The translations under genes and the position numbers were made by a program. Source: CAVYPR01 sp963770505 (GTDB taxonomy: Bacteria; Actinomycetota; Acidimicrobiia; Acidimicrobiales; RAAP-2). Taken from it: a stretch of DNA of 64,000 nt. The stretch lies in NCBI GenBank assembly GCA_963770505.1, contig CAVYPR010000001.1, forward strand, positions 248,001 to 312,000, read 5' to 3'. Under the pieces are notes generated by a model. It was not told where the DNA came from. It made no database searches and saw nothing but the letters and a program-made list of their open reading frames with translations. Of this stretch, positions 16,259 through 24,703 are shown piece by piece. Positions within the stretch are counted from its first letter, which is position 1, and every line of letters begins with the position of its first letter.

Positions 16259-18085
16259 ATGGGCATGGGAGGGCAGACCACGGGCGGGGGCAGGGTCCGC
16301 CGCCTGCTGACGCCCGCGGCCTTCGAGGACGACCACTACAAGTGGATCGCGCTCTCCAACACCACCCTCGGCGTGCTGATGGCCACCATCGACCTGTCGA
16401 TCGTGCTCATCGCGCTCCCCGACATCTTCCGGGGCATCGACCTCACACCGCTCACCCCGGGGAACACCTTCTACCTGCTGTGGATGATCCTGGGCTTCAT
16501 GGTGGTCACCAGCGTGCTGGTGGTGAGCCTGGGCCGGCTGGGCGACATGTACGGCCGGGTGAAGATGTACAACCTCGGCTTCGCCGTCTACACGTTCTTC
16601 TCGCTCCTGCTCACCATCACCTGGATGAGCGGGACGGCCGCCGCCGCCTACCTGGTCATCATGCGGATCCTCCAGGGGGTGGGCGCCGCCTTCCTCCTGG
16701 CCAACTCGTCGGCCATCCTGACCGACGCCTTCCCTGAGCACCAGCGGGGGATGGCGCTGGGCATCAACCAGGTGGCGGGGATCAGCGGCTCGTTCATCGG
16801 GCTCGTCCTGGGGGGACTGCTCGGCCCGATCAACTGGCGGCTCATCTTCTTGGTCTCGGTGCCGGTCGGGCTCGTCGGGACGGTCTGGGCCTATCTCATG
16901 CTGCGCGAGGTGCCTCGCCGCCACGCCGGGAAGATCGACTGGCCGGGCAACATCACCTTCGCCCTCGGGCTGGTCGGGATCATGATCGGCATCACCTACG
17001 GCATCCAGCCCTACGACGGCCACGTGATGGGTTGGACGAGCCCGACGGTCCTCCTCTCCCTCATCCTGGGGGCGGCCCTCCTGGTGGCCTTCGTGTTCAT
17101 CGAGGCCCGGTCCGAGGACCCCATGTTCCGCCTCACACTGTTCAGGATCCGCGCCTTCTCGGCCGGCAGTATCTCCACCCTGCTGGCCAGCATCGGCCGA
17201 GGCGGGCTGATGTTCATGCTGATCATCTGGCTCCAGGGGATCTGGCTGCCCCAGCACGGCTACAGCTTCGCCAGCACGCCGCTGTGGGCCGGCATCTACA
17301 TGCTCCCGCTGACGGCGGGCTTCCTCATCGCCGGGCCCCTCTGCGGCTACCTCTCGGACCACTTCGGCTCGCGGCCGTTCGCCACCGGGGGGATGCTGGC
17401 CGCCGCCCTCTCCTTCTTCCTCTTGGAAATGTTGCCGGTCAACTTCAACTACGCGGTGTTCGGGTCGCTGCTGCTCTTCAACGGGCTGGCCATGGGGGCC
17501 TTCGCCGCACCGAACCGGGCGGGGGTGATGAACAGCCTGCCGGCGCAGCACCGCGGGGTGGGGGGCGGGATGAACTCCACCTTCCAGAACGCCGGGCAGG
17601 TGCTCTCGATCGGGATCTTCTTCACCCTCATGATCATCGGGCTGGCCACCACGCTGCCCGACAGCCTCTTCCACGGGCTGGTGGCCCACGGGCTCCCGGT
17701 GCCGGTGGCGGAGCGGGCCTCGCACCTGCCGCCGGTGTCCACCCTGTTCGCCGCCTTCCTCGGCTACAGCCCCATCCAGCACCTCGTCGGGGCGAAGGTC
17801 CTGGCGCACCTGCCGGCCGCCCAGCGCGCCGTGGTCACCGGGCGCGGCTTCTTCCCCTCGATCATCGCCTCGGCCTTCAAGAACGGGCTGCACGCCGCCT
17901 TCGACTTCGCCATCATCGCCTGCCTGATCGCCGCCGGGGCCTCGTGGATGCGGGGCGGGAAGTACGTCTACGTGGAGTCGCTCGACCTCGACGACGCGGC
18001 CCCGGCGTCGATCGACGGTGCCGCGGCCGAGGGACCCGACGGTCCGGGTCGTCCCCGGGCCCCCGAGCCGGCCACCACCCCGTAG
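16259..18085 (+). CDS. MFS transporter, DHA2-type (14-TM) exporter
   Basis: 608 aa. Motif A-like segment GRLGDMYGRVKMYNLG after TM2, motif C-like region INQVAGISGSFIGLVLGGLLG, and about 14 TM helices place it with EmrB/QacA drug:proton antiporters. The long loop around 495-545 (LPPVSTLFAAFLGYSPIQHL...) before the last helix is typical of this group. Start ATG 16259 follows GGGTGAGGA. The cytosolic Asp/Ala/Pro-rich tail is disordered. Likely exports a hydrophobic compound; the site at 16182 may control it. Confidence 0.9.
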   Translation: MGMGGQTTGGGRVRRLLTPAAFEDDHYKWIALSNTTLGVLMATIDLSIVLIALPDIFRGIDLTPLTPGNTFYLLWMILGFMVVTSVLVVSLGRLGDMYGRVKMYNLGFAVYTFFSLLLTITWMSGTAAAAYLVIMRILQGVGAAFLLANSSAILTDAFPEHQRGMALGINQVAGISGSFIGLVLGGLLGPINWRLIFLVSVPVGLVGTVWAYLMLREVPRRHAGKIDWPGNITFALGLVGIMIGITYGIQPYDGHVMGWTSPTVLLSLILGAALLVAFVFIEARSEDPMFRLTLFRIRAFSAGSISTLLASIGRGGLMFMLIIWLQGIWLPQHGYSFASTPLWAGIYMLPLTAGFLIAGPLCGYLSDHFGSRPFATGGMLAAALSFFLLEMLPVNFNYAVFGSLLLFNGLAMGAFAAPNRAGVMNSLPAQHRGVGGGMNSTFQNAGQVLSIGIFFTLMIIGLATTLPDSLFHGLVAHGLPVPVAERASHLPPVSTLFAAFLGYSPIQHLVGAKVLAHLPAAQRAVVTGRGFFPSIIASAFKNGLHAAFDFAIIACLIAAGASWMRGGKYVYVESLDLDDAAPASIDGAAAEGPDGPGRPRAPEPATTP

Positions 18086-18119
18086 ATCGCCGCCGGTCGC
18101 CGGGACCTGTCCGCCGGGG

Positions 18120-18995
18120 TCAGGCGGCGGCGGCCCGCTCGATGCAGGGGCCGAGGGCGTCGAGCATGGCCGGCACGTCGTCGGGGCCGCCGGCGAAAAA
18201 GAGGGCCGCCACGGCATCCGCCCCGGCCCCGGCGTAGCGCTCCACCCGCTCGGGGGTCAGCTGGTGCATGTAAGGGCAGACGGTGATCTGCACCTCGGTC
18301 CGGCTCCGGCCCGCCTGGGCGAGCAGCTCGTCGAGGCGGGCCAGCGGGGCGGCCAGGTCCTCGGGCAGGCGGTTGAAGGTGTGCCACCCCTGGGCGGCGC
18401 GGGCCACCCGCCGCAGGGCCGGGTCGCTCTCACCGCCGACGTGGATGGGGGGATGGGGGTCCTGGACGGGCTTGGGGAACATGCTGCACGGCGGCAGGCG
18501 GTAGAGGTCGCCGTCGAAGCTCGAGGGGTCGTCGCACCACAGGGTCCGCAGCACCTCGAGGTACTCGTCGGTGCGGGCCCCCCGGCGGGCCCACGGGACG
18601 TCGACCGCCTCGAACTCCTCGGCCAGCCACCCGACGCCCACCCCCAGGTCGACCCGGCCACCCGACAACCAGTCCACGGTCGAGACCTCCTTGGCCACGT
18701 AGACCGGGTTGCGCTGGGGGAGCAGCAGCATCGCCGTCCCCAGCCGGACCCGGCTGGTCTGGGCAGCGAGGAAGGAGAGGGTGGTCAGGGGCTCGAGCAG
18801 GCCCGTCCCCGAGGGGGCCGGGATGCGGCCGTCCCCGGCGTAGGGGTAGGGGGAGGCGTAGTCGTCGAAGAGCACGACGTGCTCGCCGACCCACAGGCGG
18901 TGGATCCCCCGCTGGTCGCACTCGGCGCCGAGCGCGGCGAGGAGCTCGGGGGTGGCGAACGGGTTGGCCGTCGGCAGCCACAGGTCGAAGTGCAC
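18120..18995 (-). CDS. LLM-class F420-dependent oxidoreductase
   Basis: 291 aa. The bacterial luciferase-like TIM barrel is complete: LWVGEHVVLF near the N-terminus, TSRVRLGTAMLLLPQRNP, STVDWLSGGRVDLGVGVGW (the F420-group signature) and PPIHVGGESDPALRRVAR. Uses reduced F420 or FMN; the substrate is unknown. It is third gene in a minus-strand run after the P450 (19656) and TetR (19008), with 12 bp to the TetR gene, so it probably serves the same catabolic step. Confidence 0.9.
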   Translation of the reverse strand: MHFDLWLPTANPFATPELLAALGAECDQRGIHRLWVGEHVVLFDDYASPYPYAGDGRIPAPSGTGLLEPLTTLSFLAAQTSRVRLGTAMLLLPQRNPVYVAKEVSTVDWLSGGRVDLGVGVGWLAEEFEAVDVPWARRGARTDEYLEVLRTLWCDDPSSFDGDLYRLPPCSMFPKPVQDPHPPIHVGGESDPALRRVARAAQGWHTFNRLPEDLAAPLARLDELLAQAGRSRTEVQITVCPYMHQLTPERVERYAGAGADAVAALFFAGGPDDVPAMLDALGPCIERAAAA

Positions 18996-19007
18996 GTCGC
19001 GGCTCCG

Positions 19008-19649
19008 TCAGGGCCCGGTGGGCCGCACCCCGCCGGCCAGGCCGAACAGGATGAACTCGCAGAGCTCGTCGGCCGCGGCGTCGATCGGCAGGGGGGTGGG
19101 GGCCCCGGCCCGCACCGAGAGGGCGCCCAGGAGCTGCTGGCCGATGAGGGCGGCGGCCCGGACCGGGTCGATCGGCCCGAAGAGGCCACCGGCCGTCCCC
19201 TGGCGGACCAGGTCCTCGAGCACACGCTCGATGTCGAGGCCGATCAGGAGGAACTCGGCGTCGAGGGCCTCGGCGCCGGGCTTGTTGCCGGTCGCCTGGG
19301 TGGCCACGGCCAGGCGGAAGAAGGCCGGATTCTCGTCGATGCGCTCGAGCAGGCCCCCGACGATGGCCCGCAGCCGCTCGGTGGGGTCGCCCCCGCCCTC
19401 CCACGCCCCCACCGTGGCGTCCTGGAGCTGCTCGTACATGCGCTGGAGGCAGGCCCGGAGCAGCTCGTCGCGCCCGGAGAAATAGACGTAGATGGTGGAG
19501 CGGGCCACCCCCGCCTCGGCGGCGATCTCGTCCATGGGGACCTCGGTGGTGCCCCGGGCCCCGAAGAGGTGGCGCGCCACGTCGATGATCTGGTCCCGCC
19601 GGAAGTCGCGGATGACCTCGCGCAGATGCTCGGGTGACCGTCGGGACAC
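19008..19649 (-). CDS. TetR-family transcriptional regulator
   Basis: 213 aa. N-terminal HTH at about 20-65: IIDVARHLFGARGTTEVPMDEIAAEAGVARSTIYVYFSGRDELL carries the expected TetR pattern; the C-terminal ligand domain is unclassified. It starts 6 bp after the P450 stop and is co-transcribed with it. It is the best candidate to bind the palindrome at 20920-20936 in front of the P450, giving autoregulation of the operon. Confidence 0.9.
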   Translation of the reverse strand: MSRRSPEHLREVIRDFRRDQIIDVARHLFGARGTTEVPMDEIAAEAGVARSTIYVYFSGRDELLRACLQRMYEQLQDATVGAWEGGGDPTERLRAIVGGLLERIDENPAFFRLAVATQATGNKPGAEALDAEFLLIGLDIERVLEDLVRQGTAGGLFGPIDPVRAAALIGQQLLGALSVRAGAPTPLPIDAAADELCEFILFGLAGGVRPTGP

Positions 19650-19655
19650 GGCCGC

Positions 19656-20897
19656 TCAGCTTTCGCCGACGGTGGCCGTGGGGGCGAAGGCCACCGGGAG
19701 GTGCTTCACGCCGTTGATGAACTGGGACTGCAGGCGCTTGGCGTCGCCGCCCTGGTGGATGTCGGGGAGTCGGTCGAGCAGGTGGTTGAACATCACCTTG
19801 ATCTCCATGCGGGCCAGGTTGGCCCCCAGGCAGAAGTGCGGGCCCCCGCCGCCGAAGGCGATGTGGGGGTTGGGGTCGCGCGAGACGTCGAAGACGTCTG
19901 GTTGGTCGAACACGTCCTCGTCGCGGTTGGCCGAGGTGTGGAAGAAGACGACCTTGTCGTCCTCTTTGATCTTGGTCTCGCTCAGCTCGAGGTCGCAGGT
20001 GGCGGTCCGGCGGAAGTTCATCACCGGGGTGACGTAGCGCAGCATCTCCTCGATGGCCCCGTCGAGCAGCGAACGGTCGTCGACGAGGCGCTGCCACTGG
20101 TCGGGGTGCTGGAAGAAGGCGTGCATGGCGCCCGACAGCAGGTTCCTCGTCGTCTCGTTGCCGGCCACGGTGAGGAGTAGGAAGAACAGTTCGAGCTCCA
20201 TCTCCGAGAGGCGCTCACCGTCCACCTCGACCTGGGTCAGCGCGCTCATCAGGTCGCCCTTGGGGTCGATGCGCTTCTTGGCGAAGAGTTCGCTGGCGTA
20301 GCCGTAGAGCTCCATGGCGGCGATGGTGACGTCCTCCTCGGAGATGCCGTACTCGGGGTCCTCCCGACCCACCATGCGGTTCGACCAGTTGAACATCGAG
20401 TGGCGTTCCTCGTGGGGAACCCCCAGCAGTTCGGCGATCACCTGGAGGGGGAGCTCGCCCGAGATCTCGGTGACGAAGTCGGCGGTGCCGCGCTCGCAGA
20501 CCGCGTCGATGATGTCGTCGGTGGTGCGGTGGATGCTCGCTTCGAGGTCACGGACCATCCGGGGGGTGAAGCCCTTGTTCACCAGCCGTCGGTAGCGGGT
20601 ATGCAGCGGCGGGTCCATGTTGAGCATCAGCAGCCGGAGCTGCTCGATGTCCTCGTCGCCGATCTCGAACGGCATGGTGCCCCGCCGGTAGGAGGAGAAG
20701 CGCTCGAAGTCGCGGTTGACGGTGACGCAGTCGTCGTAGCGGGTGACGGCCCAGAAGCCCGGTCCGCCCTTCTCGTCCTGCCAGTGCACGGGGTCGTGGC
20801 GCCGGAGGTAGGCGAGGTACCCGTGGGGCACCCCGGGCACGTAGGTGCTCGAGTCCGAGAGGTCGACGGGGGCGAAATCGGTCTGCATGTCTGACAT
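19656..20897 (-). CDS. Cytochrome P450
   Basis: 413 aa from ATG 20897, chosen because GGAGGT sits 10 nt upstream; a GTG at 20927 lies inside the operator. All signatures are present: I-helix AGNETTR (245-251), ExxR in EEMLR (283-287), heme loop FGGGGPHFCLGANLAR with axial Cys356. The sequence resembles actinobacterial CYP families acting on terpenoid or steroid side chains (CYP125/142-like heme loop), but the substrate is not determinable. No ferredoxin gene is adjacent. First gene of the P450-TetR-LLM operon. Confidence 0.94.
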   Translation of the reverse strand: MSDMQTDFAPVDLSDSSTYVPGVPHGYLAYLRRHDPVHWQDEKGGPGFWAVTRYDDCVTVNRDFERFSSYRRGTMPFEIGDEDIEQLRLLMLNMDPPLHTRYRRLVNKGFTPRMVRDLEASIHRTTDDIIDAVCERGTADFVTEISGELPLQVIAELLGVPHEERHSMFNWSNRMVGREDPEYGISEEDVTIAAMELYGYASELFAKKRIDPKGDLMSALTQVEVDGERLSEMELELFFLLLTVAGNETTRNLLSGAMHAFFQHPDQWQRLVDDRSLLDGAIEEMLRYVTPVMNFRRTATCDLELSETKIKEDDKVVFFHTSANRDEDVFDQPDVFDVSRDPNPHIAFGGGGPHFCLGANLARMEIKVMFNHLLDRLPDIHQGGDAKRLQSQFINGVKHLPVAFAPTATVGES

Positions 20898-20919
20898 GTC
20901 GGACGGTACCTCCTGGTGT

Positions 20920-20936
20920 TCGGACACTGTGTCCGA
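20920..20936. promoter_or_regulatory. 17-bp perfect palindrome, probable TetR operator
   Basis: TCGGACAC-T-GTGTCCGA, 8-bp perfect arms, lies 23 bp upstream of the P450 ATG. Size, symmetry and position fit a TetR-family operator; the regulator would be the operon's own gene at 19008. A further 8-bp palindrome GACATGTC spans the start codon. Confidence 0.65.
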
Positions 20937-21003
20937 TCAGGCAGCGTACACGTCGGCGCCCGTCGGGGCCGGACCGACTGCCCGCCGCCGCGAGCCGGGC
21001 GGG

Positions 21004-21222
21004 CTACTCCTCGAGCAGGCGGCCCGAGCGCTTGCCCATGTGCCACCCGCCGCAGAAGTCACAGCTGTACACGCCGAGTTCGGTGCCCGATTCCAGCGAC
21101 CGTTCGACGGCCGCCCGCTGGGCGTCGACCCTGGTGCTGAAGCGGACCTTGGCCCGGCCGTCGGCCCGCCAGTGAGAGCCGTCGATGGTGAGCGGGCGGT
21201 GCGGTTGGCGGCGGCGGGCCAT
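21004..21222 (-). CDS. Small CxxC protein, uncharacterised
   Basis: 72 aa, MARRRQP start at 21222. Basic N-terminus, a helix DAQRAAVERSLESG and the C-terminal YSCDFCGGWHMGKRSG. The CxxC-GGWHxG ending looks like half a zinc knuckle and resembles small zinc-ribbon-type proteins in actinobacteria. No partner is evident. The reading frame is preferred over its antisense because of this coherent motif; function unknown. Confidence 0.6.
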   Translation of the reverse strand: MARRRQPHRPLTIDGSHWRADGRAKVRFSTRVDAQRAAVERSLESGTELGVYSCDFCGGWHMGKRSGRLLEE

Positions 21223-21348
21223 GGGACAAGTTTGGCCCAGCGTCCCCGCCCCGACGTCCGCGCCCCAGGGTCCACGCCCGTCGGCCCGGCTGGGCGCCGG
21301 GGGCGGCTCGGCCGCGTGGTTCGGCCGCCACCTGCCTATGCTGCGCCG

Positions 21349-22443
21349 ATGTCCCGGCCGGCCATCCCCACCGACGTCTCGGACCTCACGACGCAATGGT
21401 GGACCTCGGTGCTGCGCGCCCACGCCCCCGGCGTCGAGGTGACCTCGGCGGACGTCGCCGACGCCCACTCGGGGACGACCGGGAGGGTCGTCGTCCGCCT
21501 GGCCTACGCCGGGGACCCCGGCCCGCTCCCCGGCACCCTCTTCTGCAAGCTCGCACCCTTCGACGCCGTCCAGCGGCGGCTGCTGCGCCACTGGGGCATC
21601 GGGGTGATGGAGGCCCGTTTCTACGGCCTTTTGGCCGGGGACGTCGCCGTCCGGGTGCCGAGGGTCTGGCACGCCGAGTGGGACGACCGCGGGTCGTTCG
21701 TCATGGTGCTCGAGGATCTCGCCGCCTCGGGCTGCACCTTCCGCGCCGTCGACGGGCCCGACCCCGTGAGCCGGGCCCTGTCCACGGTGTCGGAACTGGC
21801 CCGGCTGCATGCCCCGTTCTGGGAGAGCGAGCGGTTCGCCGGCGACCTCTCCTGGGTGCCCGAACGGGCGGGGTTCGGCGAGGGGGGCGGCCGGGACGCC
21901 GACTCGCTGGCCGCCGCCGCCCACTTCGCCCGCCTGCCGGTAGAGATGTTCGGCGACTCCATGCCGCCCGCCTTCAGCGAGGTGGGCACCCTCTACGCCG
22001 ACCGGGTGGCCGACGTGCTCGACCTCTGGGACGAGGGGGTGCGCACCCTGGTGCACGGGGACCCCCATGCCGGCAACCTCTTCGACGACGGGGGACGGGC
22101 CGGCTTCTTCGACTGGGCGATGTTCAGCCACTCGCCGGGGCTGCGCGACGTCGCCTACTTCTGCGCCTGCTCGGTGCCGACCGAGGTCCGCCGGGCCGAG
22201 GAGGGACGGTTGCTCGCCCGCTACCTGGAGGTCCTGGCCGCCGGGGGCATCGACGTCGACCCGGCCGAGGCCGACCGCCAGTACCGGCTGTTCGCCGTCT
22301 TCGCCTGGGTCTCGATGTCCTCGACGGCGGCCATGGGCAGCCGGTGGCAGAGCGCCGAGTACGCCATGGCGGCCATGGAGCGGGCGACGGCCGCCGTGGA
22401 CGACCTGGGCTCCGTCGACCTGCTGCGCGACCTCTTGGGCTGA
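21349..22443 (+). CDS. Aminoglycoside phosphotransferase-like (APH) kinase family protein
   Basis: 364 aa. Kinase-like fold: LFCKLAPFDA supplies the ATP-binding Lys, FVMVLEDLAASG the hinge, and LVHGDPHAGNLFDDG is the Brenner motif with catalytic Asp and Asn. GFFDWAMFSHSPGLRDVAYF carries the metal-binding Asp. This group (phosphotransferase/choline-kinase-like) is abundant in catabolic actinobacteria, often near acyl-CoA genes, with mostly unknown substrates; antibiotic resistance should not be inferred. Start ATG 21349. Confidence 0.88.
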   Translation: MSRPAIPTDVSDLTTQWWTSVLRAHAPGVEVTSADVADAHSGTTGRVVVRLAYAGDPGPLPGTLFCKLAPFDAVQRRLLRHWGIGVMEARFYGLLAGDVAVRVPRVWHAEWDDRGSFVMVLEDLAASGCTFRAVDGPDPVSRALSTVSELARLHAPFWESERFAGDLSWVPERAGFGEGGGRDADSLAAAAHFARLPVEMFGDSMPPAFSEVGTLYADRVADVLDLWDEGVRTLVHGDPHAGNLFDDGGRAGFFDWAMFSHSPGLRDVAYFCACSVPTEVRRAEEGRLLARYLEVLAAGGIDVDPAEADRQYRLFAVFAWVSMSSTAAMGSRWQSAEYAMAAMERATAAVDDLGSVDLLRDLLG

Positions 22444-22485
22444 CGGTCGCCGCCCGGGCCGCAGGGTCGGCCGCCGCCCCTGCGG

Positions 22486-23448
22486 TCAGGCCGTGGAGCC
22501 GGCCCCCGACGCCGGCGCCAGCGAGTGCAGGACCTGCTGGATTGTGAGCACCTCGCCCGGTGTCGGCGCCGTCACGCTCACCGGCGACCCGTAGTCGGAG
22601 AAGGTGGTGCTCTCCTGGAGCTGCACGGTCGTCGACGACGCCACCGTCTCCTGGGTGTCGACTGTGACCCGACGGAGCAGGCCGGCGTCGTCGACGTAGA
22701 CCTTGAAGGTGAAGTCATCGACCGTCACGCCCGAGAACATCTGCCGCATCCACAACGGGGCGTTCGCCTGTGACAGGAAGCCCTTGACGTCCGACGGCGC
22801 GACGACCACCGAATACCCCTGCACCGCAGAGCCGTCGACTGTCGACGGCCCCAGCGGGGTGACCGTGTCCCCCTGGCCACCCAGCATCGGGAGCCAGGCT
22901 GCGGGGTTGGCGCCCGGGTCGATCCCGTTGCTGCCGGCCGCCCCGGCCAGGCCCGACATGTCGACCGAGATCCACTGCTTCCCCGGGACCAGGGTGCCCA
23001 GCTGCGGGTCGTCGACGTAGGCGGTGCCGCCGACGAAATCGACCTTCTCTGTGAGCTGGTGGCCGGCGACCGAGCCGCCCACGGTGAGCGCGGACGCGTC
23101 GTTGCCGAAGTCGACGCCGCCGCTGGCCGAGAACGACCCCGAGGTGGCGCCCACGGTGACCGACCCCACGACCGTCACCTGCGCCGTGCCGTCGGCGGTC
23201 GAGCTGGCCACGGCGTCGCTCACCGCGGCCGACGCGCTCCGGCCCCCGGCGAACACGTACAAGAGAACACCGGCGACCAGGGTCAGGACGACGAGGACGC
23301 TCAGGACGGCGATCGCCCGTGTCGGCGCACCGGGAGTCGGTGCCGCCGTGACGGGGCCGGCCGGCGCCTCGTCGCCGACCTGCTGCGGCTCGCCAAGGGG
23401 CGCTGTCGCTGGATCGCTTCCGGGGTTGGGACCCAGTGGCTCGGTCAT
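22486..23448 (-). CDS. Membrane-anchored LppX/LprG-like protein
   Basis: 320 aa from ATG 23448; the ORF upstream runs antisense to the dehydrogenase. A Pro-rich cytosolic N-terminus (1-42) precedes one TM helix (about 43-67, AIAVLSVLVVLTLVAGVLLY). The extracellular part contains SGGVDFGNDASALTVGGSVAG, GTAYVDDPQLGTLVPGKQW and FKVYVDDAGLLRRVTVD, the strand pattern of LppX/LprAFG-type lipid-carrier proteins. No lipobox Cys is seen. Ligand unknown. Confidence 0.75.
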   Translation of the reverse strand: MTEPLGPNPGSDPATAPLGEPQQVGDEAPAGPVTAAPTPGAPTRAIAVLSVLVVLTLVAGVLLYVFAGGRSASAAVSDAVASSTADGTAQVTVVGSVTVGATSGSFSASGGVDFGNDASALTVGGSVAGHQLTEKVDFVGGTAYVDDPQLGTLVPGKQWISVDMSGLAGAAGSNGIDPGANPAAWLPMLGGQGDTVTPLGPSTVDGSAVQGYSVVVAPSDVKGFLSQANAPLWMRQMFSGVTVDDFTFKVYVDDAGLLRRVTVDTQETVASSTTVQLQESTTFSDYGSPVSVTAPTPGEVLTIQQVLHSLAPASGAGSTA

Positions 23449-23601
23449 GTTCGGCACCCCCCTGGAAGATGGCGGCCGGTTCGCTCGACCCGGCGCGCCA
23501 CAGCCTATGCCCTCCGGCCTCCGCATCCGCAGTCGAGTGCGCCCGTGGCGCAGGGAGTCGCGCACGTTGCCCCCGCCACGGGGCGACGCGAGACTGCCTG
23601 C

Positions 23602-24540
23602 GTGGCGACGGCCGGGCGACCCCGCAACGACCCGGTGGTGCTGTGCGCCGTCGCACCGGCCCTCGATCGCATCCGTTCGCGGTTCCCCGCCCTCGAGATC
23701 GTCGACGTCTCCCACGGGGTCCCCGACGGGGTGCGAGGCGAGGTGCTGTTCGGGGGCTGGGGTCCCCACGCCGTGGCGGCGATGTCGACGGGGGTGCGTT
23801 GGGTGCAGCTGGCCGGCACCGGCGTCGACGGGGTTCCCTACGAGGTGCGGGCCGCGCCGATCCTGACCTCGGCACGCGGGGCCAGTGCCGTGGCCATCAG
23901 CGAGTACGTGCTCGCCGCCATGTGCGCCTTCGCGCGGAACCTGCCGCAGAACTGGCTCCGGGAACCGCCCGAGCACTGGAACTTCCAGCCGGCCGCCACC
24001 CTGTCGGGCGCCACCCTCGGCCTGCTCGGGCTGGGCGGGATCGCCCAGCGCGTGGCCCGGATCGCTCTCGCCTTCGAGATGCGGGTCCTTGCCCTGCGGC
24101 GCACGGACGCCCCCAGCCCGGTCGGGGGCGTCGAGTTGGTCCACTCCTTCGACCGGCTGACGGCCGAGGCCGACCACTTGGTGCTGGCGGCTCCGGCCAC
24201 CGAGCGCACCCGACAGGTGGTGGACTCCTCGAACCTGGCGCGGGCGAAGCCGGGCCTTCACCTGGTGAACATCGCCCGGGGCAGCCTGGTCGACCAGGAG
24301 GCGCTGCGGCGCGCCCTCGACGACGGCACCGTCGCCCGGGCGTCGCTGGACGTGACCGATCCCGAGCCCCTCCCCGCCGGCCACTGGATGTACGACCACC
24401 CGAAGGTCTTCCTCACCCCGCACGCGTCATGGGTCGGGCCGCCGCCGTTCGAACGGGCCGCCGAGATCTTCTGCGACAACCTCGATCGGTACCTGGCGGG
24501 TGAGCCGCTCGCCGGCGAGGTGGGCGAGGCGGGGTACTGA
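23602..24540 (+). CDS. NAD-dependent D-2-hydroxyacid dehydrogenase family protein
   Basis: 312 aa from GTG 23602. The NAD motif GLLGLGGIAQRVARIALAF, followed by the substrate-binding ARG segment HLVNIARGSLVDQEALRRAL and catalytic region DVTDPEPLPAGHWMYDHP with TPHASW, is the D-isomer-specific 2-hydroxyacid dehydrogenase set. The N-terminal half is short, as in the hydroxypyruvate reductase-like subgroup. Divergent from the LppX-like gene by 153 bp. Confidence 0.88.
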   Translation: MATAGRPRNDPVVLCAVAPALDRIRSRFPALEIVDVSHGVPDGVRGEVLFGGWGPHAVAAMSTGVRWVQLAGTGVDGVPYEVRAAPILTSARGASAVAISEYVLAAMCAFARNLPQNWLREPPEHWNFQPAATLSGATLGLLGLGGIAQRVARIALAFEMRVLALRRTDAPSPVGGVELVHSFDRLTAEADHLVLAAPATERTRQVVDSSNLARAKPGLHLVNIARGSLVDQEALRRALDDGTVARASLDVTDPEPLPAGHWMYDHPKVFLTPHASWVGPPPFERAAEIFCDNLDRYLAGEPLAGEVGEAGY

Positions 24541-24703
24541 CCCGGCGCCGGGCCCGTGGCGCACGGCGCCGGAGCTTGGGATCGGGACCCCGCCCCGGGG
24601 TGGCGTGGCATCCGAGGAACTAACGTCTGTCGAGGACCCGGCGCCCGGTGCCCTCCGTGGGACGCTGCGTCGGCACCCGTCACCCTGCGCGAGAGGAACC
24701 GCC

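Noticed and set aside
16184..18217. 677-residue antisense frame over the MFS transporter
   Set aside because: His/Glu/Gly/Arg-rich composition typical of an antisense shadow in GC-rich DNA; the plus strand holds a clear transporter.
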